This document shows positions 1 to 7,380 of a stretch of DNA of 47,949 bases, piece by piece. Origin of the DNA: Spirochaetota bacterium (lineage in GTDB: Bacteria; Spirochaetota; Spirochaetia; SPDA01; JAJSAL01); the NCBI GenBank assembly GCA_024274705.1, contig JAJSAL010000017.1, forward strand, positions 1 through 47,949, given 5' to 3'. Made by a program: the position numbers and the translations under genes. Below the pieces are notes generated by a model. That model was not told the DNA's origin. It ran no database searches and worked only from the letters and a program-made list of their open reading frames with translations. The stretch's first letter is position 1. Each line of letters begins with the position of its first letter.

Positions 1-201
1 AAAATCGGTATGATCATGGGTGACCACTCCCAGGCGGGATGCGGTTCCGTGTCGGACCCCGGGGTGTTCCTGGGACCCCGGACCGTGGTGTACCCTTTAA
101 CCCGGCTGAAAGCCGGATGTTACGGTCCGGATGTGATCATAAAAAACGATCCGGAAAAAGCAGGGGTCATTTCTGTGGAACCCTTAAAGGAGAGAAGCTG
201 A
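1..201 (+). CDS. C-terminal end of a hexapeptide-repeat (left-handed beta-helix) protein, partial
   Basis: The reading frame is open from base 1, so the gene starts outside the window; only the last 66 or so residues are visible. The visible part holds short repeats of the type G-x-V/S-x-x (GCGSVSDPGVFLGPRTVVYP) that form coils of left-handed beta-helix proteins such as sugar-nucleotidyltransferases and acyltransferases, followed by a short non-repetitive tail. The stop codon overlaps the likely start of the next gene, suggesting translational coupling. The substrate cannot be told from this fragment. Confidence 0.5.
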   Translation, partial: KIGMIMGDHSQAGCGSVSDPGVFLGPRTVVYPLTRLKAGCYGPDVIIKNDPEKAGVISVEPLKERS

Positions 202-527
202 TCAACGAGTTTACTCTCCGGGTGGTACGCATCATCAAGTCGATTCCCCCGGGAAAGGTCATAACTTATGGGAGAACCGCTGCTGCGGCGGGAAACCCCC
301 TTGGCGCACGGCAGGTCTCCCGGATACTCCATTCTATGAGCAGAAAGCATGATCTTCCCTGGCACCGGGTTATAAACGCCCGGGGGAAGATCTCCCTTCC
401 ACAGGGAGGAGGATATGAAATCCAGAAAGCCCTGCTGGAACGGGAAGGGATTTCCTTAAGCGATGGGGGAGTTATCGATCTGGAAAAGGATGGATGGAAC
501 ATCGGTTCGTTTCTGGATGTACCCTGA
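198..527 (+). CDS. Alkyltransferase-like protein (ATL), MGMT-fold DNA-binding protein without the acceptor cysteine
   Basis: The product is about 109 residues and consists only of the DNA-binding domain of O6-alkylguanine-DNA alkyltransferase: the helix-turn-helix region (IPPGKVITYGRTAAAAGNPL, then ARQVSRIL) followed by the active-site motif. In the alkyltransferases that motif is PCHRV; here it is PWHRVI, with Trp in place of the methyl-acceptor Cys. This is the hallmark of ATL proteins, which bind alkylated guanine and hand the lesion to nucleotide excision repair instead of repairing it. No ATG lies near the domain start. I chose CTG at 198 because AAGGAG lies at 186-191 and the codon overlaps the upstream TGA; ATC at 201 is an alternative. 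The open frame continues upstream to 39 but that part overlaps the previous gene and carries no domain. Confidence 0.75.
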   Translation: MINEFTLRVVRIIKSIPPGKVITYGRTAAAAGNPLGARQVSRILHSMSRKHDLPWHRVINARGKISLPQGGGYEIQKALLEREGISLSDGGVIDLEKDGWNIGSFLDVP

Positions 528-546
528 GAGGATGTAAGTCGGTCTG

Positions 547-1074
547 TTATTCTTTTCCGCCCCTGCCGGGGAAAAACATACCGGCTCCCTTTTTATATTC
601 CCGGTATGCATCGCCGAATTTCTTTTCCAGGAGTTTTTCCTCGTAGCCTGCGATAAATACATAAAACAGAACTGCAGCTGCAAAAACAGGCAGGGCAACG
701 ATTGACATGGAATAGGAGAGTGCACCTAGATACATGAGCATTATTCCTGTGTACATAGGGTGGCGGAGCCTGGAAAACGGACCTTCTGTTATAACAACCG
801 GTGTTTCCCGTTCCCTACCGAATACGATTTTATGGGAGCGTCGGATAAGGAAATATCCGCCGATAAAGAATACCGCGGATATAGGGAAACGTACCCACAC
901 ACCGATGGTGTAGCGCAGGAAGGTTGATAATTTCAGTACCGTGATATCCGGGATCAAGGCACCTGTAAAAAGAGCAAAGAGGACCAGCTGAACAGCGTCA
1001 CCGGCGGGATGTTCGCCGGCAAGGTCGTGCCTGTGTGAATGGGGCTCCCGGACTCTTCCATTCTCTTCTTCCAT
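547..1074 (-). CDS. Isoprenylcysteine carboxyl methyltransferase (ICMT/PEMT)-like membrane protein
   Basis: This 175-residue protein has about four hydrophobic segments and the ICMT/PEMT-type C-terminal core: GPFSRLRHPMYTGIMLMYLG (the RHP-x-Y signature that forms part of the SAM/substrate site), a long hydrophobic helix, then an E-x-x-L-x-x-x-F-G-x-x-Y-x-x-Y motif (EEKLLEKKFGDAYREYKKG). Bacterial members methylate varied, mostly unknown, small substrates or lipids. I chose ATG at 1074 because a GAGG ribosome site sits just upstream; a longer open frame continues antisense through btuD and is not supported. It lies 44 bp after the btuD stop on the same strand, so it is probably the last gene of the B12 transport operon. 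A direct role in corrinoid metabolism is only inferred from that position. Confidence 0.7.
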   Translation of the reverse strand: MEEENGRVREPHSHRHDLAGEHPAGDAVQLVLFALFTGALIPDITVLKLSTFLRYTIGVWVRFPISAVFFIGGYFLIRRSHKIVFGRERETPVVITEGPFSRLRHPMYTGIMLMYLGALSYSMSIVALPVFAAAVLFYVFIAGYEEKLLEKKFGDAYREYKKGAGMFFPGRGGKE

Positions 1075-1118
1075 ATAAGTACCTCTTCGTAAGTATACTA
1101 AGGGTTCGCCCTTGCGGT

Positions 1119-1913
1119 CTATACGGATGTCTTCAGCCAGGAAGGAATCGGTATCACCATGGTCCTGTGGTTCGCCGGGTGGGTGCCTATCATCACTGCA
1201 GTTTCGTATACCGGCTCCAGGGTCTCCCTGGTGAGGATCTCCATCGGTGTTCCATAGGCGCACATCCTGCTCCGGGAGAGGAGAGCGACCTTGTCTGCGT
1301 AGAGGGAAGCAAGATTGAGGTCGTGCAGGCTGACTACTACGGCAATACCCTGTTTCGAAAGGGACCGCACCAGGTCCAGCACGGCGATTTTGTATTTTAT
1401 ATCCAGGTGAGCAACGGGTTCGTCCAATACCAGCACCCGCGGCGTCTGGGCAACAGCCCGGGCCACCATGGCCCGCTGGAACTCGCCTCCCGAGAGGGTG
1501 TCCAGGTTCCGGTACCGGTGTTCCCACAGCCCGGTGGCATGGATCGCCTGGTCCACCTGCTCATGATCTTCCCGGGTGTAGGAGGATATCCAGCCCCGGT
1601 GAGGAAAGCGTCCCATCTGTACGATCTGGTTTACAGAGAAAGGCCAGGTCAGCCTGGTGGTCTGTTCCACCCGGGCAACCGACCGGGCGAAACGCCTGGC
1701 GTGCATTTCCCAGATGTCGTGTCCGTCCAGGAGGACCCGGCCGTGCTGCGGCCGGATGATCCGGCACATCGCCTTGATCAGGGTGGTCTTTCCCGATCCA
1801 TTGGGACCGATGAGAGCGAGAACTTCCCCGGGATGAATCGTCAAGTTTACCTCTTCCAGGATCGCTTCTTTTCCGTAACCACAGGTGACACCGTCTGTTT
1901 TTAAAACACTCAT
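1119..1913 (-). CDS. btuD: Cobalamin/siderophore-type ABC transporter ATP-binding protein (BtuD-like)
   Basis: A 264-residue ABC ATPase that powers import of a corrinoid (inferred) through the BtuC-like permease. Visible motifs: Walker A GPNGSGKTT (about residues 37-45), signature LSGGEFQR, Walker B VLVLDEPVAHLD and the switch histidine in VVSLHDLNLA. The overall layout is that of the FecE/BtuD/FhuC group. It follows the permease gene by about 20 bp and is transcribed with it. The family alone would leave iron siderophores, haem or B12 possible; the cobalamin riboswitch at the head of the operon makes a corrinoid the best guess. Confidence 0.85.
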   Translation of the reverse strand: MSVLKTDGVTCGYGKEAILEEVNLTIHPGEVLALIGPNGSGKTTLIKAMCRIIRPQHGRVLLDGHDIWEMHARRFARSVARVEQTTRLTWPFSVNQIVQMGRFPHRGWISSYTREDHEQVDQAIHATGLWEHRYRNLDTLSGGEFQRAMVARAVAQTPRVLVLDEPVAHLDIKYKIAVLDLVRSLSKQGIAVVVSLHDLNLASLYADKVALLSRSRMCAYGTPMEILTRETLEPVYETAVMIGTHPANHRTMVIPIPSWLKTSV

Positions 1914-1932
1914 GTGCTATTCCTGTTCATCG

Positions 1933-2982
1933 TCAGGTACCTCCCAGGGAACGCTGGCGGGTTTTCAGCAGGTAGAGGAAAAAGGGCGCTCCCAGCATTG
2001 CCGTCAGAACTCCCACCGGGATTTCCATGGGAGCCAGGATCACCCGGGCCAGGTCATCCGCCAGCACCAGGAGGATAGCCCCGATAAGGCATGATGCCGG
2101 GATAAGACGGCGGTGAAGCGGTCCTACCAGGATCCGGGCAGTGTGAGGCGCGATAAGGCCTACGAACCCGATAATGCCGCTGGTTGCCACCGCTGCGGCA
2201 GTCGCAATAGACGCAAACACAACGACCACGAGTTGAGCATGCCCCACGCTCAGGCCCATCCCCTTTGCAGAATCTTCGCCGAATGCCATGATGTCCAGGG
2301 GCCGGGAGAGGAAGAAGAGAACCACCAGGCTCACTATGCTGTACGGCAGGACCGATGCCAGGCTGTTCCAGCTGGAGCCTGAAAACCCCCCAAGAATCCA
2401 AAAGAAGATCTTGTGGAGATCCTTGTCCTGCATAGCCATAAGAAAAGAAACGACGGCGGAAAAAAGGGAGCTCAGTGCTGTCCCTGCAAGGAGGAGGGAA
2501 ACAGCAGGAGGGTCGCTGCTTCCGGACCTGGCGATGACGAATACGAGACCAACAGCACTGATGGCTCCCAGAAATGCCGCTCCCGGAACTGCTCTCATAC
2601 CCCACATGAAGGTGTTGAGCCCGGTAATAATCGCAATGGTTGCTCCCAGTGCGGCTCCGGAGGAGGCCCCGATGATAAACGGTTCCGCCAGGGGATTACG
2701 GAACAAACCCTGGAATACGGCACCGGATCCTGCCAGGGATGCTCCCACAATGGCGGCCAGAAGTGACCTGGCTAGACGAAGGTCCCAGATAATGGTGAGC
2801 ACGGTATGCTCAACCTGGTATGATGAACGCAGGGAAGGTACTTTCCACAACAGCGCCAGTATCACCTTTTTTGGAGGGATGTTTACCGAGCCCATGCCGA
2901 GACTGACAATGATGACAACGATAAGGCCGGCGGTAAGGATGATGATAAAAAGCGGATAGGAAAGCGCCTTCCCTTTATTCAT
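1933..2982 (-). CDS. btuC: FecCD-family ABC permease (BtuC-like, corrinoid uptake)
   Basis: A 349-residue integral membrane protein of the FecCD/BtuC family, with about ten hydrophobic segments. Family landmarks include the region RLARSLLAAIVGASLAGSGA with the following FRNPLAEP, a glycine-rich segment GASSGAALGATIAII, and the C-terminal GLIAPHTARILVGPLHR, the coupling region that contacts the ATPase. It would form the homodimeric channel through which the substrate passes from the binding protein. The gene is 8 bp downstream of the binding protein and about 20 bp upstream of the ATPase, so the three are one operon. Confidence 0.88.
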   Translation of the reverse strand: MNKGKALSYPLFIIILTAGLIVVIIVSLGMGSVNIPPKKVILALLWKVPSLRSSYQVEHTVLTIIWDLRLARSLLAAIVGASLAGSGAVFQGLFRNPLAEPFIIGASSGAALGATIAIITGLNTFMWGMRAVPGAAFLGAISAVGLVFVIARSGSSDPPAVSLLLAGTALSSLFSAVVSFLMAMQDKDLHKIFFWILGGFSGSSWNSLASVLPYSIVSLVVLFFLSRPLDIMAFGEDSAKGMGLSVGHAQLVVVVFASIATAAAVATSGIIGFVGLIAPHTARILVGPLHRRLIPASCLIGAILLVLADDLARVILAPMEIPVGVLTAMLGAPFFLYLLKTRQRSLGGT

Positions 2983-2990
2983 TTTGCTTT

Positions 2991-3938
2991 CTAGAACAAC
3001 TCCGGATAGAGGATGCGGGCTACTTCTTCGAGTCCGTCGATAAGGCGCGGACCGGGTCTGGACACTTTATCCTCGCCGATCAGGTAGAGCTTATCATTCC
3101 GGATCGCGGTGAGCTGGTCCCATCCGGACCGGGCTATCACATCCTCTTTTTTCAGTTCACCGCCGTGGGAGTTGGAACTGATGATAACGTCCGGATCCCG
3201 GCTGATCAGTTCCTCGGTACTCACCTGGGGCCAGCTTCCCTCGACGTCGGAAAAAATACTGATACCCCCGGCAGCGGTTATAAGCTGCCCGATAAAAGTG
3301 TCTACCCCCGCCGTCATCAGCGGATCATCATAGATTTCCCAGAACACCCGTTTTTTCTCCGAACTTTTCAGGCTGCCCACTTTATCAGCGATTTTCTGAA
3401 CCCGGGATGTAAGGGAATCCACCAGGTCCTGCGCCTCCTGTCCATGTCCTGTTATCAAACCGGCAATAAGGATGTTTCCGTACATCTGGTCGAAGTCCTT
3501 TGTCTCCAGCAGGACAACAGGAATCCCGGCGTTCTCGAATACCGCTGCTAGTTCTTCATGCATGGACCGGTCTCCTACAACTACGTCAGGATTCAAAGAA
3601 ATCACCTTTTCAACACTTAAGGTTTTTGCTGAAAAGCCGCCCACTTTTTCCCGGGTCGTCGCTTCTTCCGGATAGTTGCACCACTCTGTTACACCTACAA
3701 CCCGGTCCCCGCCTCCCACGGCGAAGAGGATTTCCGTGTTCGAAGGGGCTATGGATACAATTCTCCCGGGAACCTGGTCGAAGGAGATGGCTTTTCCTCT
3801 ACTGTCGGTAACGGTGAAGCTGGTGTCCGAAACCGCCTCTGTCTCTGTTGTTGTTTCGGGTTCCTGAACGCCCCCGGCGAACGCCGGCAGGGCAATAAAT
3901 GAAAGCAAGATGCAGATCGATGCGAATGCAATTCTCAT
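2991..3938 (-). CDS. btuF: Periplasmic corrinoid-binding protein of ABC transporter (BtuF-like)
   Basis: A 315-residue class III periplasmic binding protein. It begins with a signal peptide (MRIAFASICILLSFIALPAFA) and a GGVQEPE stretch after the probable signal peptidase I site; there is no lipobox cysteine. Mature landmarks: GRIVSIAPSNTEILFAVGGG and VVGVTEWCNYPEEA near the start, SLNPDVVVGD, and a C-terminal RPGPRLIDGLEEVARILYP. These match the BtuF/FepB-like fold that binds B12 or siderophores. I chose ATG at 3938 because GGAGG lies 5 bp upstream; a GTG at 3950 in frame is less likely. It is the first gene behind the cobalamin riboswitch, which sets its probable ligand. Confidence 0.85.
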   Translation of the reverse strand: MRIAFASICILLSFIALPAFAGGVQEPETTTETEAVSDTSFTVTDSRGKAISFDQVPGRIVSIAPSNTEILFAVGGGDRVVGVTEWCNYPEEATTREKVGGFSAKTLSVEKVISLNPDVVVGDRSMHEELAAVFENAGIPVVLLETKDFDQMYGNILIAGLITGHGQEAQDLVDSLTSRVQKIADKVGSLKSSEKKRVFWEIYDDPLMTAGVDTFIGQLITAAGGISIFSDVEGSWPQVSTEELISRDPDVIISSNSHGGELKKEDVIARSGWDQLTAIRNDKLYLIGEDKVSRPGPRLIDGLEEVARILYPELF

Positions 3939-4084
3939 GGTTTCCTCCACAGGTAACGTCTAGTCCGGCTCATACGCCGGGCATGCTTTTTGAGAAAATT
4001 ACACTCGAGGTTGGAATGAAATGTGGTGGAAGAATAAGGATTCCGTCTTATTCACAGCACTCATCCATCTTTCCTCGAAGATTC

Positions 4085-4206
4085 TCTGAGTACGACAGGA
4101 AGGGTTCTCTGGCTTTGATCCTTTTAAGAATCATACAGTTGCGGGACAGCGCCGGTTTCTCACCGGACTTCCCCCTTACGCCCCTTGCAACAAGGGTCTC
4201 CTATCA
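4085..4206 (-). promoter_or_regulatory. Cobalamin (B12) riboswitch
   Basis: Read on the minus strand, this leader contains the conserved core of the cobalamin riboswitch in the right order: GGGAAGTCCGGTGAGAAACC, then CGGCGCTGTCCCGCAACTGTA, and about 20 nt later the B12-box-like AGCCAGAGAACCCTTCCTGTC. The paired CCGGT/ACCGG arm and the invariant CCCGCAACTGT are both present. It lies about 145 bp upstream of btuF and would switch the operon off when adenosyl- or methylcobalamin is abundant. Downstream hairpins (GAATAAG/CTTATTC at about 4031-4052 and CCGGC/GCCGG at about 3966-3982) could be the expression platform; which one acts is not clear. Confidence 0.93.
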
Positions 4207-4216
4207 TGCACAATTT

Positions 4217-4246
4217 ATCCTACTCTCTTTTAATAAGATAGGTCAA
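4217..4246 (-). promoter_or_regulatory. Promoter of the B12 transport operon
   Basis: On the minus strand TTGACC (4241-4246) and TAGGAT (4217-4222) are 18 bp apart and end about 10 bp before the riboswitch. The -35 box lies at the very end of the MATE pseudogene. Confidence 0.55.
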
Positions 4247-4669
4247 GTGGATTTTTTAACCCGTACCGGATCCAGAGAACTGCAAGAACGCCGGTTACCA
4301 CATTTGCCGCGGCTGCCCCGCCGAATAATCCCTTGAGATCCAGGAAATAGTTGCCGAGCAGGGCGATGGGTATGTACAGCGCGAACATGCGTACAAGAGA
4401 GAGGAGAGCCGCGTTTAATGGCTTGTTAAGAGCGTTGAAGGCTGCACTGGAGAGAAGGAAAATACCCTGCATACCGTAGGATATGGAAACAACCAGAAGA
4501 TACAGCCGGATACCGGCAACGACCTCGGGAACGGCCCGATTCCGAAGATGAGAAGAGGGTCCAGCCCCAGGTTCACGGCCATGAACATAATAATACCAGG
4601 TGTTATTGTATCCCCGGTGGCACGGATCGCGCTGTTGCCGACCATGGGAATAACTACAGAAGCAACACC
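4230..4669 (-). pseudogene. MATE-family efflux transporter pseudogene, internally deleted, frameshifted and cut by an IS element
   Basis: Two pieces of a MATE (multidrug and toxin extrusion) transporter are visible in different frames. The upstream piece reads IGVASVVIPMVGNSAIRATG and continues through DPLLIFGIGPFP, typical of the end of the N-terminal bundle. The downstream piece reads EVVAGIRLYLLVVSISYGMQ, then SSAAFNALNKPLNAALLSLV and RMFALYIPIALLG, typical of the last third. The switch between frames is at about 4530-4545, and roughly 100-150 residues expected between the two pieces are missing. The 5' part of the gene is absent beyond 4669, where the IS630-like element begins. It cannot encode a working transporter. 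Confidence 0.8.
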
Positions 4670-4671
4670 TA

Positions 4672-5595
4672 TAGATCACTTTAAATAATCTGCAATACAG
4701 CATGTAAAAATGGGAAGATAAAAAACATGCAATCCCTTTTGCTTTGCGATATATTCTTTTGTCATCTTTGATGTATGCGGTGGTGCTTGATCCATAACCA
4801 CAACCAGGTGTCTTCTTTTGTGGTGTTGTAACATTTGATCCAAGAAATGTATTACCTCTTTTGAAGCGATTCTTTTTTCATGTAAGGTAAATAGCAATCT
4901 TCCGGATTTGCTGATTGCTGACATTGCCGACACCGAAGCTCTCGATCCGGTGACCTCTTGTGTTGGAGTTATTCCCCTTGGCGCCCATGTTTTACCCAAA
5001 ACCGCTGTAAGGGAAACAGTTGACTCATCTTCAAAATAAAGTATTGCCCTGTATTTCTTTACTGTTGACAGTATTCTCGGTAGCTCATTTTCAAGCCAAT
5101 CCTGCCTTTTTACATTATCTGCTTCATGATACTTGCGCTTAGGCCTTTGGTATGTTAAATCAAGGTTCCGAAGCATTCGCCACATTGTGGGTTGTGAAAT
5201 CTCTATATCAAATTCCCTTTTTATTATTTGTATCAAGCGCCTACATGTCCAAAAATCTGTTTCATAATCAAATTCAGATGCGGGCTTCAAAACAATGCTT
5301 TTCAACACATCCAGTTTTTCTTGCTTTAATATTCTTTTTCTTCCGCTCCCACGTTTTCTTACTAAGGATTCCACGTTTTGGGTTTTTTCATATCGCATCC
5401 GCCATCTATAAAGAGTCGACCGGTCAATATCGTAGTTCTTAATTATTGATGCGATAGGTTGATTGTGTAAAAAAGCTTTTATCGCACTGACGCGAATATC
5501 ATATGTAGAATACTTTCCCTCTCCCATGAATCATATTATTACATAAAATGTCCTGGTTGTAAAGAAAAGTATTGCAGATATATTGAATTGATCTA
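4672..5595 (-). mobile_element. IS630-family insertion element with intact ends but an internally deleted transposase
   Basis: The ends are 29-bp imperfect inverted repeats. Reading outward, each has GTATTGCAGAT, nine variable bases and TGATCTATA (right end 5569-5597 on plus, left end 4698-4670 on minus). Each is bordered by TA, the target IS630 elements duplicate, so the element proper is about 924 bp. The single gene inside lacks its C-terminal catalytic part, so the element is probably non-autonomous. Codon use is more AT-rich than the neighbouring B12 operon. Confidence 0.8.
4676..5527 (-). CDS. IS630-family transposase, C-terminally truncated
   Basis: A 283-residue product with an N-terminal helix-turn-helix (SIIKNYDIDRSTLYRWRMRY), a second winged-helix region (ISQPTMWRMLRNLDLTYQRP) and the start of the DDE catalytic domain: first Asp in YFEDESTVSL and second Asp in VVVMDQAPPHTS. 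Normally LPxYSPxLNPIE with the third acidic residue follows; here the sequence goes from FYLP directly to IFTCCIADYLK and stops inside the left terminal repeat. Full-length relatives are roughly 330-350 residues. The gene therefore seems to have lost its last 50-70 codons by an internal deletion and should be inactive by itself. Confidence 0.8.
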   Translation of the reverse strand: MGEGKYSTYDIRVSAIKAFLHNQPIASIIKNYDIDRSTLYRWRMRYEKTQNVESLVRKRGSGRKRILKQEKLDVLKSIVLKPASEFDYETDFWTCRRLIQIIKREFDIEISQPTMWRMLRNLDLTYQRPKRKYHEADNVKRQDWLENELPRILSTVKKYRAILYFEDESTVSLTAVLGKTWAPRGITPTQEVTGSRASVSAMSAISKSGRLLFTLHEKRIASKEVIHFLDQMLQHHKRRHLVVVMDQAPPHTSKMTKEYIAKQKGLHVFYLPIFTCCIADYLK

Positions 5596-5800
5596 TAGAA
5601 CCAAAAGGAAAGAGTAGTGGCTTCCAGCAGAATCAAGTCCTCTTTTCGCAGCCCCTCCAGAAAACTCCTGAAAATTGGACTGAACAGCGAACTGCTGAAG
5701 GTCCGCATTTTCCACACTCCATCGATAAGCCCTTGTACGGCCACAGTCTTGCTGTTACTGTGCAAGTCGATTCCGTATACCTCATCATGCTCCCCCTCGA
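5596..5800 (-). pseudogene. IS110-family transposase N-terminal fragment
   Basis: The minus-strand frame reads EVYGIDLHSNSKTVAV, then WKMRTFSSSLFSPIFRSFLE and LILLEATTLSFWFY. This matches the start of IS110-type DEDD transposases: the first catalytic Asp in GID(L/V)H and the catalytic Glu in the (L/I)EATG-like motif. It has no good in-frame start (an ATG pair nearby is in another frame) and is cut at 5596 by the IS630-like element. What follows on the other side of that element is MATE sequence, not more transposase. Confidence 0.6.
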
Positions 5801-6130
5801 TAATCGCGATCAGCTTGACCTGACCAGGCCCTTGACGGCATCATCAATGGTGCCGCGCGTCTATTCGGGTTTATGCCGGAGTAAAAGATCCGGCCCCAAG
5901 TTGTTGGTACGGCAGATGACTGGACTAAACGGCTATACCATCGATCTGCCGACACCTTGCGAGCCGGTCATTTCTTTCATAATAACGGCTTACTTGAACA
6001 AAGCGATGGAGTTGCCGTTGTTTAGTCACGGTTCTTGCAGGGGAGAATGAAACGGTGAAGAATACATATTCCTGGGAAAGCAAGAACACGTGCCGGGCCC
6101 CCTTCAGGCACCACAATGCAAATCAGCTTA
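5801..6130. other. Intergenic stretch without a recognisable gene
   Basis: Short open frames occur on both strands but none shows a domain or a ribosome site that I trust. If the IS110 fragment was once part of a complete element, this side would hold its upstream non-coding end; I see no clear boundary, inverted repeat or promoter here. Confidence 0.4.
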
Positions 6131-6161
6131 AGCGGTCGGTGCTAAAAAAAGGAAAGAGTTA

Positions 6162-7172
6162 ATGAACACTTCAAGACAACGCATGCTGGATGCCTTCGAG
6201 TTTAATAATCCTGATAAGATACCCGTGGTTTATCACCCATCCCCAGCCGGGCTCTACGTCCACGGAGAGAAACTCCTTAACCTGTTCAATGACTATCCAC
6301 CCGACAACCCGGTTAACTTCGATTCCATTCCTTCTCCCCCTCCCGGCACGATTGTCAAGAACGGTGCATACCACGAAATCAAAGAAGATGAATGGGGAAC
6401 GGAATGGGAATATCTGATATACGGAGTACACGGGCATCCGGGAAAATATCCGTTTGAAAGCTGGGAAGAAGCCGCGGACTACCACTTCCCGCTTCTTCCT
6501 GAAATCGACAAGGCAGAGATATCGAAACAACGCAAGAACTATCTTGTCTTCTCGGGATGGATATCCATTTTCGAGAAGCTGCACGCACTGCGGCCGATGG
6601 ACCAGGTATTGATAGATCTCGTGACCGGGGAACCGTCTCTCCTGCGCTTCCTGGATCGATTGGTCGAATACTGGCTGGAGGCAGTTCGCAGGATGATCGA
6701 TGCAGGAGTTGACGTCATCATGTTCGGAGATGACTGGGGCACTCAGAAGGCCCCCATCATTTCGCCGATGTTGTTTCAGAGCATATTCAAGCCGCGCTAT
6801 GAAATATTGATGGCACCCATCCGCAAGGCCGGAAGAAAGATATTTTTCCATTCCTGTGGCTTCTTAGGCAGCACCCTCGATGACTTGCTCGACCTCGGCA
6901 TCAATGGGTTGTGGCCGCAGATCACACTTTTCGAATCAGATTCGTCGTTTCCCGGGAAATGCAGGAAACACGGGGTAGCGATATATATTCATCCGGATCG
7001 TCAATATTTGGTTCCAAAGGGGACTACCGAAGAGATTGAGACGGCTGTCAAGAGATACGCAGAGACTTACCATGCATTACGAGGCGGAGGGATCTTTTAT
7101 GTCGAAATCGAGAATGATGCACCATTTCAAAACGTTAAGACCTTGATTGAATCGATACACAGATGGCGATAG
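6162..7172 (+). CDS. Uroporphyrinogen decarboxylase (URO-D)-fold protein, corrinoid methyltransferase MtaA-like
   Basis: A 336-residue TIM-barrel protein of the URO-D superfamily. The start (SRQRMLDAFEFNNPDKIPVV) is the usual R-x-R-x-x-A-F...PD-x-x-P opening of methylcobamide methyltransferase-like members. A GDDWGTQKAPIISPMLFQSI segment and an H-x-C-G motif (FFHSCGFLGS, His230 and Cys232) follow, with another Cys at 267. In MtaA/MtbA an H-x-C plus a later Cys bind the zinc that activates a thiol methyl acceptor. The true UROD active-site arginines are not evident, so a haem role is unlikely. A ribosome site AGGAAAGAG precedes the ATG. The partner corrinoid protein could be the fusion protein two genes downstream, which is inference. 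Composition is intermediate between the GC-richer flank and the AT-rich genes after it. Confidence 0.75.
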   Translation: MNTSRQRMLDAFEFNNPDKIPVVYHPSPAGLYVHGEKLLNLFNDYPPDNPVNFDSIPSPPPGTIVKNGAYHEIKEDEWGTEWEYLIYGVHGHPGKYPFESWEEAADYHFPLLPEIDKAEISKQRKNYLVFSGWISIFEKLHALRPMDQVLIDLVTGEPSLLRFLDRLVEYWLEAVRRMIDAGVDVIMFGDDWGTQKAPIISPMLFQSIFKPRYEILMAPIRKAGRKIFFHSCGFLGSTLDDLLDLGINGLWPQITLFESDSSFPGKCRKHGVAIYIHPDRQYLVPKGTTEEIETAVKRYAETYHALRGGGIFYVEIENDAPFQNVKTLIESIHRWR

Positions 7173-7253
7173 AGAATACGGCATCGAACCAGCGGCTGCA
7201 CACAGAAGCGCGGGCATGACATGCGCTGCACCTGACCGCTGTTCCGCCGCCTG

Positions 7254-7269
7254 CCTGTCGGCAGACAGG
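7254..7269. repeat. Short perfect hairpin in the gap between the two URO-D genes
   Basis: CCTGTC (7254-7259) and GACAGG (7264-7269) form a perfect stem with a 4-base loop, inside a GC-rich patch that contrasts with the AT-rich gene that follows. There is no T-run, so it is not a normal terminator; it may be a processing or stability element or part of an old junction. Confidence 0.4.
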
Positions 7270-7380
7270 GCGCTCCATAGCGGCCACGCGGGCTCTATCG
7301 TTATACGCGTAGAGGAAAATTATTTTGGTTAAAATTGTTACGATTGAAATGCCGGGTAGACTTGAAGGAGTTTTGATAAC

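Noticed and set aside
1075..1527. Long upstream extension of the ICMT-like gene on minus
   Set aside because: It is a shadow of btuD in another frame; the family domain and a ribosome site support the ATG at 1074.
5820..5890. Plus-strand stretch reading ALDGIINGAARLFGFMPE
   Set aside because: Resembles a fragment of an antiporter-like or NADH-dehydrogenase subunit end only loosely; too short and not supported by neighbours.
6162..7172. Haem-pathway uroporphyrinogen decarboxylase (HemE)
   Set aside because: The H-x-C metal motif and the N-terminus fit the corrinoid methyltransferase branch, and no other haem genes are nearby.
7254..7330. Possible integron attC-like or terminator structure between the URO-D genes
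   Set aside because: A short hairpin is present but without the conserved attC core sites or a T-run.
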